Origin: an uncultured bacterium
GTDB lineage: Bacteria; Verrucomicrobiota; Verrucomicrobiia; Opitutales; Intestinicryptomonadaceae
NCBI GenBank assembly: GCA_905214995.1
Contig: CAJMOT010000024.1
Coordinates: forward strand, 1-23,220
DNA: 23,220 nucleotides
Direction: 5' to 3'
Part shown: piece after piece, positions 1 to 7,370 of the stretch
How the letters are laid out: every line of letters begins with the position of its first letter
Position numbering within the stretch: the stretch's first letter is position 1
Made by a program: the position numbers and the translations under genes
The notes under the pieces: generated by a model
The model's database searches: none
What the model saw: the letters and a program-made list of their open reading frames with translations, nothing else
Told to the model about the DNA's origin: nothing

Positions 1-30
1 GCGGCGCTTGCGTCGCCGCTTTGGTTTTAC
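1..30 (+). terminator. Probable terminator of a gene left of the window
   Basis: The first bases form a perfect 6-bp stem, GCGGCG (1-6) with CGCCGC (14-19), around a 7-nt loop, followed by a T-rich stretch (TTTGGTTTT). This fits a Rho-independent terminator of a plus-strand gene ending just outside the window. The stem may extend further left, which cannot be seen. Confidence 0.5.
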
Positions 31-62
31 TCGATTTTCTTTTCTTAACGTTTTTTAATAAA

Positions 63-1454
63 ATGGATTCTCAGAAAAAAATCTCGCCCGCGGCGGCGGT
101 TAAAAACTTCCTCGCAAACGGAATTTGGGACCCGAAATACTCGGGCAAAAGTGGGATTGCGGGCGTCGGCATACTGCTGCTCAGAATACTGCTCACGACG
201 GCAAACGGCATACTCAAAAACCGGGTGTTCGTCCAGGCGTCGTCGCTCTCGTACGCAACGCTGCTTGCGATAGGCCCGATACTCGCCATCACAATACTAT
301 TTTCGGGAATGTTTTTCAGGGACAAGGGCGAGCAGTTCATATACGGCAAGATAATGGACGCCGCAACTTTCGTGATGCCGGCGGTCTCCGAAATGATGTC
401 GGCTTCCGGCGGCGCGGACGGAGGGGAGAAGGCGAAGATAAACCCCGCCGTATTCAAATTCATCACGAAAATCTCCAAGGCGAGCGTCTCCGGAGGCGCG
501 ATAGGGGTGGCGACAATGCTCGTCACGTGCCTCTTGCTTTGCAAAAATATGGAGAGCGCCATCAACCTGATATGGGGAGCGCGCAAGGGTCGCAAATGGG
601 TTGACCGCATTGTGTTCTATTTTGCGATGATTTTCTTCGGGTCGGTCGGCACGATTTTCGGAATGACGTTTCTGGCGACCTCCCAGCTGTCGGCGTTCGT
701 AGGGGGGATTCCTATAATTTCCGACTACGCCTCGTGGATAACGTATCTGGTGGGCATGGGGGTAATGACAGCGGTGCTGGCGTGCTTCTACAAGTTTTTT
801 CCGTGCGCGCGCGTGAAGTGGAAAGCTGCGTTTGCGGGGGGATTTATCATAATGCTTTTGCTGATGCTAAACAACAAGCTTTCGTTCATATACATAGGCT
901 ATATCGTTAAGCAGCAGAGCCTGTACGGGTATTTGGCGATAGTGGCGGTGGCGATGTTCAGCCTCTACGTATTCTGGCTGGTGATACTCATAGGCAGCCA
1001 GATTACCTACGCCGTGCAGTACATGGACTTTCTCTCCGACGAAGACGCATGGGGCCTCATGGGGCCCGGAATGCGCGCGCTGTGCGCTCTTGCGGCGTTC
1101 GCCGAAGTCTCGCGCGAGTTTTGCCTGCGCGACGGCACGCCGACGGCGGAGACGCTCACCGCCAAGCTCAAACTTCCCGCCGGCGCCATATTGGCGTCCC
1201 TCGATATCCTCGTATCGAAGGGGCTGGTGTGCGGCGTGCTTCTAGGCGATTCCCGCGAAGCCGCCGGGTTCAAGCCCGCCGTTCCGCCGGAATCCGTGAC
1301 GCTCGCGCAATTTTTCAGGCAGCTGGGCCTCGGCGAGGGCGACAGGCCCGAGCTGCTTTCGCACAACGAGCCCGCGGTCGCGGCGGCTCTCGAATCTTTC
1401 GGCGAATATTCTCGCCTTCCGGCGTCTTCCAAGACGATAAGGGACATAATATAA
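63..1454 (+). CDS. YihY/BrkB-family inner-membrane protein
   Basis: This 463-residue polytopic membrane protein belongs to the YihY/virulence factor BrkB family (UPF0761); no biochemical role is firmly established for the family. A cytoplasmic N-terminus is followed by the family signature around residues 55-75 (VFVQASSLSYATLLAIGP) and several hydrophobic helices up to about residue 320. The last 120 residues or so are soluble and look like a winged-helix-type domain, an extension seen in many family members. The ATG at 63 is preferred over an in-frame TTG at 21, because the extra 14 residues are hydrophobic and unlike family N-termini. The stop codon overlaps the pdxH start (TAATG), so the two are probably translationally coupled. 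No clear Shine-Dalgarno sequence precedes the start. Confidence 0.9.
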   Translation: MDSQKKISPAAAVKNFLANGIWDPKYSGKSGIAGVGILLLRILLTTANGILKNRVFVQASSLSYATLLAIGPILAITILFSGMFFRDKGEQFIYGKIMDAATFVMPAVSEMMSASGGADGGEKAKINPAVFKFITKISKASVSGGAIGVATMLVTCLLLCKNMESAINLIWGARKGRKWVDRIVFYFAMIFFGSVGTIFGMTFLATSQLSAFVGGIPIISDYASWITYLVGMGVMTAVLACFYKFFPCARVKWKAAFAGGFIIMLLLMLNNKLSFIYIGYIVKQQSLYGYLAIVAVAMFSLYVFWLVILIGSQITYAVQYMDFLSDEDAWGLMGPGMRALCALAAFAEVSREFCLRDGTPTAETLTAKLKLPAGAILASLDILVSKGLVCGVLLGDSREAAGFKPAVPPESVTLAQFFRQLGLGEGDRPELLSHNEPAVAAALESFGEYSRLPASSKTIRDII

Positions 1455-2104
1455 TGGATATTTTCGAGTTCAGAAACGAATACCTTAAAGGCGGGCTGTC
1501 GCGCTCCGATCTGGATCCCAACCCCTTCAAACAGTTCGAAAAGTGGTTCAACCACGCGTGCGAATGCGACGTTGCGGAGCCCAACGCTATGGTGGTTTCC
1601 ACGGTGGGGGCGGACGGCGCGCCGTCGTCGCGCGTGGTGCTTTTGAAGTCGTGGGACGAAAACGGCTTCGTGTTTTACACCAATTATTCGAGCCGCAAGG
1701 CGCGCGAAATCGCCGGCAACGACAAGGTGTGCGCGATTTTCGCGTGGCTTGACCTGGAGCGGCAGCTGCGCATAGGGGGCAGGGCGGAGAAGGTGTCGGC
1801 GGCGGAGTCGCTGCGCTACTTTTTGTCGCGGCCGTTCGGGAGCCGCCTCGGGGCGTGGGTGTCGCGCCAAAGCAGCGTGATTTCGTCGCGCGGCCTGCTC
1901 GAGATGCAGTTTGAAAAGATGAAGGAGAAATTCAAAAACGGCGACGTTCCGCTGCCCGACTTCTGGGGCGGGTACAGAATCGTCCCCGAGCGTTTTGAAT
2001 TTTGGCAGGGCAGAAAAAACCGCCTGCACGACAGGTTTGAGTACGCGAAAAAGTCCGCCCCCGACGGCTCGGCGGTTTGGGAAATTTCGCGCCTCGCCCC
2101 GTAG
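1454..2104 (+). CDS. pdxH: Pyridoxamine 5'-phosphate oxidase
   Basis: The 216-residue product matches PdxH, the FMN-dependent oxidase that converts pyridoxamine or pyridoxine 5'-phosphate to pyridoxal 5'-phosphate in the cytoplasm. Visible hallmarks are DPNPFKQFEKWF near the N-terminus, SSRVVLLKSWDENGFVFYTN and SSRKAREI (FMN and phosphate contacts), the central LERQLRIGGRAEKV, SRPFGSRLGAWVSRQSSVI, and the C-terminal PERFEFWQGRKNRLHDRF, which carries the conserved substrate-binding R-x-H. The length is normal for the family. The ATG at 1454 overlaps the upstream stop by one base and aligns with the usual PdxH N-terminus, so longer upstream readings in this frame are not credible. Confidence 0.97.
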   Translation: MDIFEFRNEYLKGGLSRSDLDPNPFKQFEKWFNHACECDVAEPNAMVVSTVGADGAPSSRVVLLKSWDENGFVFYTNYSSRKAREIAGNDKVCAIFAWLDLERQLRIGGRAEKVSAAESLRYFLSRPFGSRLGAWVSRQSSVISSRGLLEMQFEKMKEKFKNGDVPLPDFWGGYRIVPERFEFWQGRKNRLHDRFEYAKKSAPDGSAVWEISRLAP

Positions 2105-2373
2105 GGAGGGGAATTTTTGCGGGCCGTTTTCTCCGCCCGCCGGGAGGCGGCGTTTGCGCGCCCCGCGCGGCTGCGCTTTGCGAAATCGCCTTTTTTTAAT
2201 CCCGACAATCCGCGCCGGCGCGCGCCGTCTGAAAATTTGTCGGAGGCAATGTCCATAGACCGCGCATATTGCGGCGTCGGGCGGCGAATTGCAAAACGCC
2301 CTTCCGAGGGGCGCCGACGCAAATCTGCGGATTTTTGCCGCGCCGCTCCCGCGGGTTGCGCATTCATTAGCTC
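2105..2373. other. Non-coding gap between pdxH and the mla-type operon
   Basis: About 270 bases of very GC-rich sequence with no convincing gene. Short open frames exist on both strands but give arginine- and alanine-rich translations without recognisable motifs. A weak hairpin (CCGCC 2133-2137 with GGCGG 2146-2150) followed by only CGTTTG could help end pdxH transcription. No RNA gene was recognised. Confidence 0.5.
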
Positions 2374-2401
2374 TTTACAAATGCCGGCGTTTTTCTATTT
2401 T
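2374..2401 (+). promoter_or_regulatory. Candidate sigma70-like promoter of the mla-type operon
   Basis: TTTACA (2374-2379, 5 of 6 to TTGACA), a 16-bp spacer and TATTTT (2396-2401, 4 of 6 to TATAAT) lie immediately upstream of the MlaE-like gene. Transcription would start near 2408, leaving a leader of only about 14 nt before the GTG at 2422. Confidence 0.45.
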
Positions 2402-2421
2402 GTCCTCTGAATGGAAATACT

Positions 2422-3606
2422 GTGACGGGATTTTTCTCAAATATTTTCAGAAAGCCGAAATCGGACGAAACGGGAATTTCGGCGACCGCCTCCCTGTCCG
2501 GCGACGGCGACGCTCTCGTGTTGCGCGTCTCGGGGGACTGGCTTTTGAAAAACGGCCGCACGCCTTTCGAGAAAATAGGGGGGGAGCTCTCGTCGCGCGG
2601 GAACGTTTCCTCCCTCAAAGTCGACGCGGGGGAACTCGGCGAGTACGACTCCGCGCTCTCGGCCTTTCTCCTGCGCGTTTGGGAGCTGTGCTCCAAGCTC
2701 TCCATAAATTTCGACGCCGAATCGCTCCCCGACGGGCCGCGCGCGCTTCTGAGGCTCGCCACCGCCGTTCCGGAGGCGGACGAGGCGTCGAGGAAATCCG
2801 TTGCAAAGCAGGGGGGAATTTTCGGCAAAGTCGGAACTCGCGCGATAGGCGTTTTGAGCTCTTTCAATTCCATCTCCGAATTTGTCGGAGAAGTCGCCAT
2901 ATCGTTTGCGCTCGCCGTCGCCGGTCGCGCGCGGTACAGGGGCAAGGACCTCGCGCTGCTCGTCCAGCGCTCGGGGCCGGAGGCGCTGCCGATAGTGGCG
3001 TTAATCAGCTTTCTCGTTGGGCTAATCCTCGCGTTCGTGGGCGCGATACAGCTCGCCAAATACGGATCGGAAATCTTCGTCGCCGACCTCGTGGGAATAG
3101 CAATGGTGCGCGAGATGGGCGCGATAATGGTCGGAATTGTGATGAGCGGCCGCACGGGGGCGGCGTTCGCGGCGGAGCTCGGCTCGATGAAGGTGAACGA
3201 GGAAATCTCCGCGTTCAGGACTTTCGGGATATCCCCGATGGAATTTCTCGTGTTTCCGCGCATACTCGCGCTCGTTCTCGTATTTCCGCTGCTCACGATA
3301 TTCGCGGACGTCATAGGCATGATGGGCGGGCTCGCCATAGGCGTGGGAATGTTCGACATATCCTACGAGCAGTACGCAAACCGCTCGGTCGCCGCCCTCA
3401 ATCTCGTCCAGCTTTCCACGGGCATAGGCAAGAGCATCGTCTTCGGCCTGATAGTGGGCGTCATAGGCTGTCGGCAGGGGCTCGCGTGCGAGAAGAGCTC
3501 TGCCGGAGTTGGGCTAGCCACGACCTCGGCGGTCGTGCAGAGCGTGACATGGATTATAGTCGCCGACGCGGTTTTCGCCGTAATATTCACGATTTTCGAC
3601 ATATGA
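2422..3606 (+). CDS. mlaE: MlaE-family ABC transporter permease with N-terminal STAS-like domain
   Basis: This 394-residue protein is the inner-membrane permease of an MCE-type phospholipid transporter (Mla-like), which moves lipid between inner and outer membranes. Residues 20-125 form a soluble region resembling a STAS/MlaB-like domain, an arrangement known in several phyla; residues 140-394 are the MlaE permease domain. The conserved MlaE segment containing GRTGAAFAAELGSMKVNEEI lies near residue 240, flanked by hydrophobic helices. The chosen start is GTG at 2422. A four-codon reading frame (ATG at 2411, stop TGA 2423-2425) overlaps this start and could affect initiation. The stop overlaps the ATPase start (ATGA at 3603). 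The gene symbol is given by homology; MlaE, LptG-unrelated and plant TGD1 proteins share this family. Confidence 0.92.
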   Translation: MTGFFSNIFRKPKSDETGISATASLSGDGDALVLRVSGDWLLKNGRTPFEKIGGELSSRGNVSSLKVDAGELGEYDSALSAFLLRVWELCSKLSINFDAESLPDGPRALLRLATAVPEADEASRKSVAKQGGIFGKVGTRAIGVLSSFNSISEFVGEVAISFALAVAGRARYRGKDLALLVQRSGPEALPIVALISFLVGLILAFVGAIQLAKYGSEIFVADLVGIAMVREMGAIMVGIVMSGRTGAAFAAELGSMKVNEEISAFRTFGISPMEFLVFPRILALVLVFPLLTIFADVIGMMGGLAIGVGMFDISYEQYANRSVAALNLVQLSTGIGKSIVFGLIVGVIGCRQGLACEKSSAGVGLATTSAVVQSVTWIIVADAVFAVIFTIFDI

Positions 3607-4433
3607 GCCGCAGCGAAACAGCCATTCCCAAGAAAGCCGTAATCCCTCCCGCGCCCGACGGCGGCGACGCGTTCAAGATAGAGTCTTTGACGATGGCGTA
3701 CGGCGACTATGTCGTAATGCGAGACCTCGACTTTTCCGTAAAGCGCGGCGAGATATTTTTCATAATAGGCGGCAGCGGCTGCGGCAAGAGCACCCTTTTG
3801 CGCCACATGATAGGGCTCGCCAAGCCCGCGGCGGGCAGGATTCTCTACCGCGGCGAGGACTTTTCCGGCGCGACCGAGGAGCGAAGGCTCGAAATTCTGC
3901 GCGAATTCGGCATTCTCTACCAGGGCGGCGCGCTTTGGAGCAGCATGACGCTCTCCGAGAACATCGCCCTTCCGCTGACGGAATTTTCCGGAATCTCCGA
4001 GAAGGCGGCTGCGGAAATAGCGGATTTGAAGCTCGCGCTCGTAGGGCTCAACGGCTTCGGCGGCTTTTATCCGTCGGAAATCAGCGGCGGCATGGCAAAG
4101 CGCGCGGGGCTTGCGCGCGCCATCGCCCTCGATCCGCTCGTGCTGTTTTTCGACGAGCCGAGCGCGGGGCTCGATCCGGTGTCGTCGCACCGACTCGACC
4201 GCCTGATACTTCAAATGCGCGACTCTCTCGGCGCGACGGTCGTCGTGGTCTCGCACGAGCTTGCGAGCATTTTTGCGATAGCCGACCGCGCGGTGTTTCT
4301 CGACGCGAAATCCAAGACGCAGGGCGCGATAGGCTCTCCGCGCGAACTTCTCGAACGCGGCCCCAAAGACGTGCGCGTGTTCCTCAACCGCGGCGTCGAC
4401 CCGCTTGAAAATAAGGACGCTTATGAAAAATAA
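3603..4433 (+). CDS. mlaF: MlaF-family ABC transporter ATP-binding protein
   Basis: The 276-residue cytoplasmic ATPase would power the MlaE-like permease. All nucleotide-binding motifs are present: Walker A GGSGCGKST (56-64), Q-loop YQGGALW (Gln107), ABC signature SGGMAKRAGLARA (from 161), Walker B LVLFFDEP (Asp184, Glu185), D-loop AGLD (188-191) and switch His218. SGGMAKR rather than SGGQ is the usual form in MlaF proteins. The ATG at 3603 overlaps the permease stop by 4 bases, and the 3' end overlaps the next gene by 11 bases, as expected for a co-translated complex. Confidence 0.95.
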   Translation: MSRSETAIPKKAVIPPAPDGGDAFKIESLTMAYGDYVVMRDLDFSVKRGEIFFIIGGSGCGKSTLLRHMIGLAKPAAGRILYRGEDFSGATEERRLEILREFGILYQGGALWSSMTLSENIALPLTEFSGISEKAAAEIADLKLALVGLNGFGGFYPSEISGGMAKRAGLARAIALDPLVLFFDEPSAGLDPVSSHRLDRLILQMRDSLGATVVVVSHELASIFAIADRAVFLDAKSKTQGAIGSPRELLERGPKDVRVFLNRGVDPLENKDAYEK

Positions 4434-5406
4434 AATCAGCCCGGCGGCGATCGGAATGTTCGTGATGGCCGCCTCCATCATCGCGGTCGCGGCAGTAATG
4501 GTTTTCGGCGCGGCCAAGTTTTTCTCGAGGACGGAAAACTTCATATCGTTTTTTTCGGAGAGCGTCAACGGCCTCGACGTCGGCGCGCCCCTGAAATACA
4601 AGGGCGTGAAAATCGGCAAGGTGGAGGGCATATTCATAAGCTCCTCCAAGAATATCAAGGAGAGCTCGGTGTCGGTGGTGTACTCCATAGACATCGACCA
4701 GCTCAGGCGCAAGACCGGCACCGATTTCAAGGATTACAGCGACTGGATGGACGAGCAGATCGCCGAGGGCCTGCGCGCCAAGCTCAACTACCAGAGCATC
4801 GTCACCGGAATGCTCTACATAGAGCTCGATTTCATAGCGGACAAGGGGGAGAAGTACGAACTCAAATACGGCGGCACGCGCTTCAAGGAAATCCCCGCCG
4901 CGAAGTCGGGGCTCTCCGAGCTCGCCAAAGGGTTTGAAAAGACGATGGCGGACGTCGCAAAGATAGACTTTGCCGCCATCGGGCAAAACGTCCACTCGGC
5001 AATCGTGAAAGTCAACGAAAAGCTCGACGGCATCGACGCCAAGGCGATAAGCGACAGCGCGGTCTCCGCCTTAAAGGGCGTGGACGAGCTCGCGCGCAGC
5101 AGGGATGTGGCGGAGGCGATAAAGAAGCTCGACGCGCTCCTTTCGGATTCCGACGCCCTCGTAAACGGCGCCCGCGCGGAACTCAAAAAGTTTTCCGCCT
5201 CCGGAGCCTCAGTCATGGCGCGCCTCGACGAAGTTTTGCGCAACGTCAACTCCGTCGTTGCGCCGCAGTCGCCGTTCAGGTACCAGATAGCCGTCCTCTT
5301 AAAGACAATGGACGAGTCTATGAGCTATATCTCCAATTTCACGGACTATCTCCAGCGCAACCCGAATTCGCTGCTGAGGGGCAAGGACAATTCCAAACGC
5401 AAATAA
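4423..5406 (+). CDS. mlaD: MlaD-like MCE-domain lipid-binding protein
   Basis: This 327-residue protein has one N-terminal transmembrane anchor (about residues 8-30) followed by an MCE domain (about 38-140) containing VNGLDVGAPLKYKGVKIG, the family hallmark. The rest is predominantly helical, with many charged and alanine-rich segments, and could form a periplasmic stalk or needle. It would assemble with the MlaE/F-like pair and pass lipids across the periplasm. The single MCE domain, rather than several, favours an MlaD-type over a PqiB-type protein, though the neighbouring lipoprotein is PqiC-like. The ATG at 4423 has a good Shine-Dalgarno sequence, AAGGA (4413-4417), inside the ATPase gene; an in-frame TTG at 4405 is less likely. 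Confidence 0.92.
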   Translation: MKNKISPAAIGMFVMAASIIAVAAVMVFGAAKFFSRTENFISFFSESVNGLDVGAPLKYKGVKIGKVEGIFISSSKNIKESSVSVVYSIDIDQLRRKTGTDFKDYSDWMDEQIAEGLRAKLNYQSIVTGMLYIELDFIADKGEKYELKYGGTRFKEIPAAKSGLSELAKGFEKTMADVAKIDFAAIGQNVHSAIVKVNEKLDGIDAKAISDSAVSALKGVDELARSRDVAEAIKKLDALLSDSDALVNGARAELKKFSASGASVMARLDEVLRNVNSVVAPQSPFRYQIAVLLKTMDESMSYISNFTDYLQRNPNSLLRGKDNSKRK

Positions 5407-5427
5407 GACAATTAGGATAAACGCGCC

Positions 5428-6024
5428 ATGAAACTTATAAGAACCGCTCTTGCGGCCTCCGCGCTCGCGTGCGCCGCGTCGCTTTCCGGATGCATATCCG
5501 ACCTCCTGTCGCCCTCGGAGGATCCGACGGTGTTTCATATCGTATCCCCCGTTCCGATGCGAAAGGCCGCGGCGGGGAAGTTCGACGTCAATCTCCTTCC
5601 GATACAGCTGCCGCAGTATATGTCGCGCGCGCAGATCGTCTCGGCGGGCCCCGACGGAGCTCTTGAAATATCCGAATTCGACAGGTGGGCGGAGCTTCCC
5701 GCCAGCGGAATCGAGCGCGCGGCGGCGGTCGACATAGAGTCTTCCGGCGCGGCGTCGGTGTTCGCGTATCCGGCGGTTTCCCCCAACCCAGAAAAGGCTT
5801 GCTCGCTCAAAATATTCGTTTACGAATGCCTGGGAAAAATCGGCGGAAAAGTCCGCTTTCGGGGCAAATGGCAGATAGACCTCCCAGGGGGGGAGAAGAG
5901 CGTCGTCAAAAATTTCAATTTTGAGGTTTCCTCAAAAGACGGATACGCGGGCTATGCCGGCGCCCTCAACGAGCTCGTCGGCAGGCTTTCCGCGCAAATA
6001 TCCTCGGAACTCTCCAAACTTTAA
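5428..6024 (+). CDS. PqiC-like outer-membrane lipoprotein (ABC_trans_aux family)
   Basis: The 198-residue product begins with a lipoprotein signal peptide: positively charged N-terminus, hydrophobic core and a lipobox LSGC with the acylated Cys at 22. The mature part matches the ABC-type transport auxiliary lipoprotein family (PqiC/DUF330): a PTVFHIV strand, then LPQYMSRAQIV and EISEFDRWAELP, the most conserved block. In Pqi systems this protein sits on the inner face of the outer membrane and docks the MCE channel. Its place right after the MCE gene supports the same role here. AGGA at 5414-5417 serves as ribosome binding site. Confidence 0.88.
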   Translation: MKLIRTALAASALACAASLSGCISDLLSPSEDPTVFHIVSPVPMRKAAAGKFDVNLLPIQLPQYMSRAQIVSAGPDGALEISEFDRWAELPASGIERAAAVDIESSGAASVFAYPAVSPNPEKACSLKIFVYECLGKIGGKVRFRGKWQIDLPGGEKSVVKNFNFEVSSKDGYAGYAGALNELVGRLSAQISSELSKL

Positions 6025-6039
6025 CCCACACCATACGAT

Positions 6040-6942
6040 ATGAAAACAGGATTACTATTCTCGGGTCAGGGCGCGCAAAGCGTCGGAATGGCAAAGTCGC
6101 TGTACGAAAACTGCGAGGCGGTAAGGGAGCTCTTCGACAGGGCCGACGACGCCCTCTCTATGAAGCTCTCCAAATGCTGCTTCGAGGGGCCGTCGTCGGA
6201 ATTGACGAAAACGAGCGTCTGCCAGCCGGCGCTCTTTTTGCACGGGTTCGCCGTCGTCGAGGTCATGCGCCAAAAGGGTATTCTCGGCGAGCCTTCCACG
6301 GCCCTCGGGCTATCGCTCGGCGAGCTCACAGCCCACGCATTTGCGGGCACGTTCAGCTTTGAAACGGGCCTCAAAATCGTCGCCGAGCGCGGCAGGCTGA
6401 TGCAGGAGGCCTGCGACGCCTCAAAGGGCGCGATGGCGAGCTTCATCGGCGGAACGCCCCAAGACGTCGCCGCCTATTGCAGGGAATTCGACGTGGACAT
6501 GTCGAACGTCAACTGCCCGGGGCAGGTCGTCATATCGGGCGAAGAGGCGAAAGTCGCCGCCGCGGTCGAGGCGGCTAAGGAGCGCAAGGCGTTCAAAATG
6601 GTCGTCCCGCTTAAAGTCGCCGGCGCGTACCACAGCCGGCTCATGGAGCCCGCGCGCAAGGCGTTCGCCGAATATCTCGAGGGAATCGAATTCAAGAGCC
6701 CGCGCATACCCGTCTTTACGAACGTCACGGGAGACGCGGTATTCGACCCGTCCGAAATAAAAAAGAACCTCGTAAAACAGGTTGTGAGCACCGTCCGCTG
6801 GGAGGACTGCGTGCGCAACGCCGCAAAGCTCGGCATAGACCAATTCTACGAATGCGGCCCCGGCGGAGTGCTCGCCGGAATGGTGCGCAGGATTGACAAG
6901 TCGCTAAACGTAAAATCGATCTCGGAGTATTCCGACTTCTGA
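6040..6942 (+). CDS. fabD: Malonyl-CoA:ACP transacylase
   Basis: This 300-residue enzyme transfers malonyl groups from CoA to acyl carrier protein, supplying extender units for fatty acid synthesis. Motifs seen: GQGAQ (9-13), the nucleophile elbow GLSLGE with Ser92, Arg117 for the malonyl carboxylate, catalytic His198 in GAYHS, and the late GPG at 273-275. The elbow reads GLSLG rather than the Escherichia coli GHSLG, a variant also known from plastid and several bacterial FabDs. The gene starts 15 bases after the lipoprotein stop with no obvious Shine-Dalgarno, so it probably belongs to the same transcript. Its link with a lipid exporter is unusual; fabD more often sits with fabH, fabG and acpP. 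Confidence 0.95.
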   Translation: MKTGLLFSGQGAQSVGMAKSLYENCEAVRELFDRADDALSMKLSKCCFEGPSSELTKTSVCQPALFLHGFAVVEVMRQKGILGEPSTALGLSLGELTAHAFAGTFSFETGLKIVAERGRLMQEACDASKGAMASFIGGTPQDVAAYCREFDVDMSNVNCPGQVVISGEEAKVAAAVEAAKERKAFKMVVPLKVAGAYHSRLMEPARKAFAEYLEGIEFKSPRIPVFTNVTGDAVFDPSEIKKNLVKQVVSTVRWEDCVRNAAKLGIDQFYECGPGGVLAGMVRRIDKSLNVKSISEYSDF

Positions 6943-7314
6943 TTCCCGAAAATATCTTTCGGCGCTGTGCGCGGTTGGGCATGGCGCATGCGCCGATTTT
7001 TCAAAGAATCCGCAGCGGGCATTGCGCATGTCCGCATCGGGCCCGACGGATTTGCGTGCGATGCGGCGTTCGGCGAAGCCGGAATGACATTGCCGCCTTT
7101 CCCGGGCCCGCGAGCGGCTTTGCTCGGGTTTCCCGCGCTTCTTTTTGCCGCATTTCGTCGGGGAAAGAAGCGGAGGAGGGATTTTCTATTTCATTCGGCG
7201 CCCATTCAGCTTGATTCGCATTCGTCCGGTCAAATCACATTCCGCCCAAAATGCGGAAAAGGCGCGCGCTTTTTTATGTTGCCTTTTTTCCGCGGGCGGC
7301 GCGGGTTAGTCCGC
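6943..7314. other. Non-coding gap between fabD and the convergent PEP-CTERM gene
   Basis: About 370 bases without a convincing gene. A 132-codon open frame on the plus strand gives an arginine-, glycine- and phenylalanine-rich translation with no motif and no ribosome binding site. A small hairpin (CCGAAA 6946-6951 with TTTCGG 6957-6962) lies just after the fabD stop, but no T-run follows it. Nothing else was recognised. Confidence 0.5.
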
Positions 7315-7352
7315 AAAAACGGGCGCGAAGGCAGAGGCCTTTCGCGCCCGCG
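7315..7352 (-). terminator. Terminator of the PEP-CTERM gene, possibly bidirectional
   Basis: A perfect 10-bp inverted repeat, CGGGCGCGAA (7320-7329) with TTCGCGCCCG (7341-7350), has an 11-nt loop. Read on the minus strand it lies 20 bases after the stop codon and is followed by TTTTT (7315-7319), a classic Rho-independent terminator. On the plus strand the tail is weaker (GAATTGTTTTA) but might also stop fabD read-through. Confidence 0.85.
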
Positions 7353-7370
7353 AATTGTTTTATGAGAAGT

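Noticed and set aside
1007..2029. Long minus-strand open frame (about 340 codons) opposite the BrkB-like gene and pdxH
   Set aside because: It lies opposite two well-supported genes, its translation is Arg/His/Ala-rich without motifs, and such shadow frames are common in GC-rich DNA.
2117..2410. 97-codon open frame between pdxH and the MlaE-like gene
   Set aside because: No ribosome binding site, no recognisable motif, composition like shadow frames, and it covers the predicted promoter.
6946..6962. CCGAAA/TTTCGG hairpin just after fabD as a terminator
   Set aside because: Only a 6-bp stem and no T-run follows; too weak to call.
6967..7365. 132-codon open frame between fabD and the PEP-CTERM gene
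   Set aside because: Arg/Phe/Gly-rich translation without motif or start signal; its end runs through the terminator hairpin.
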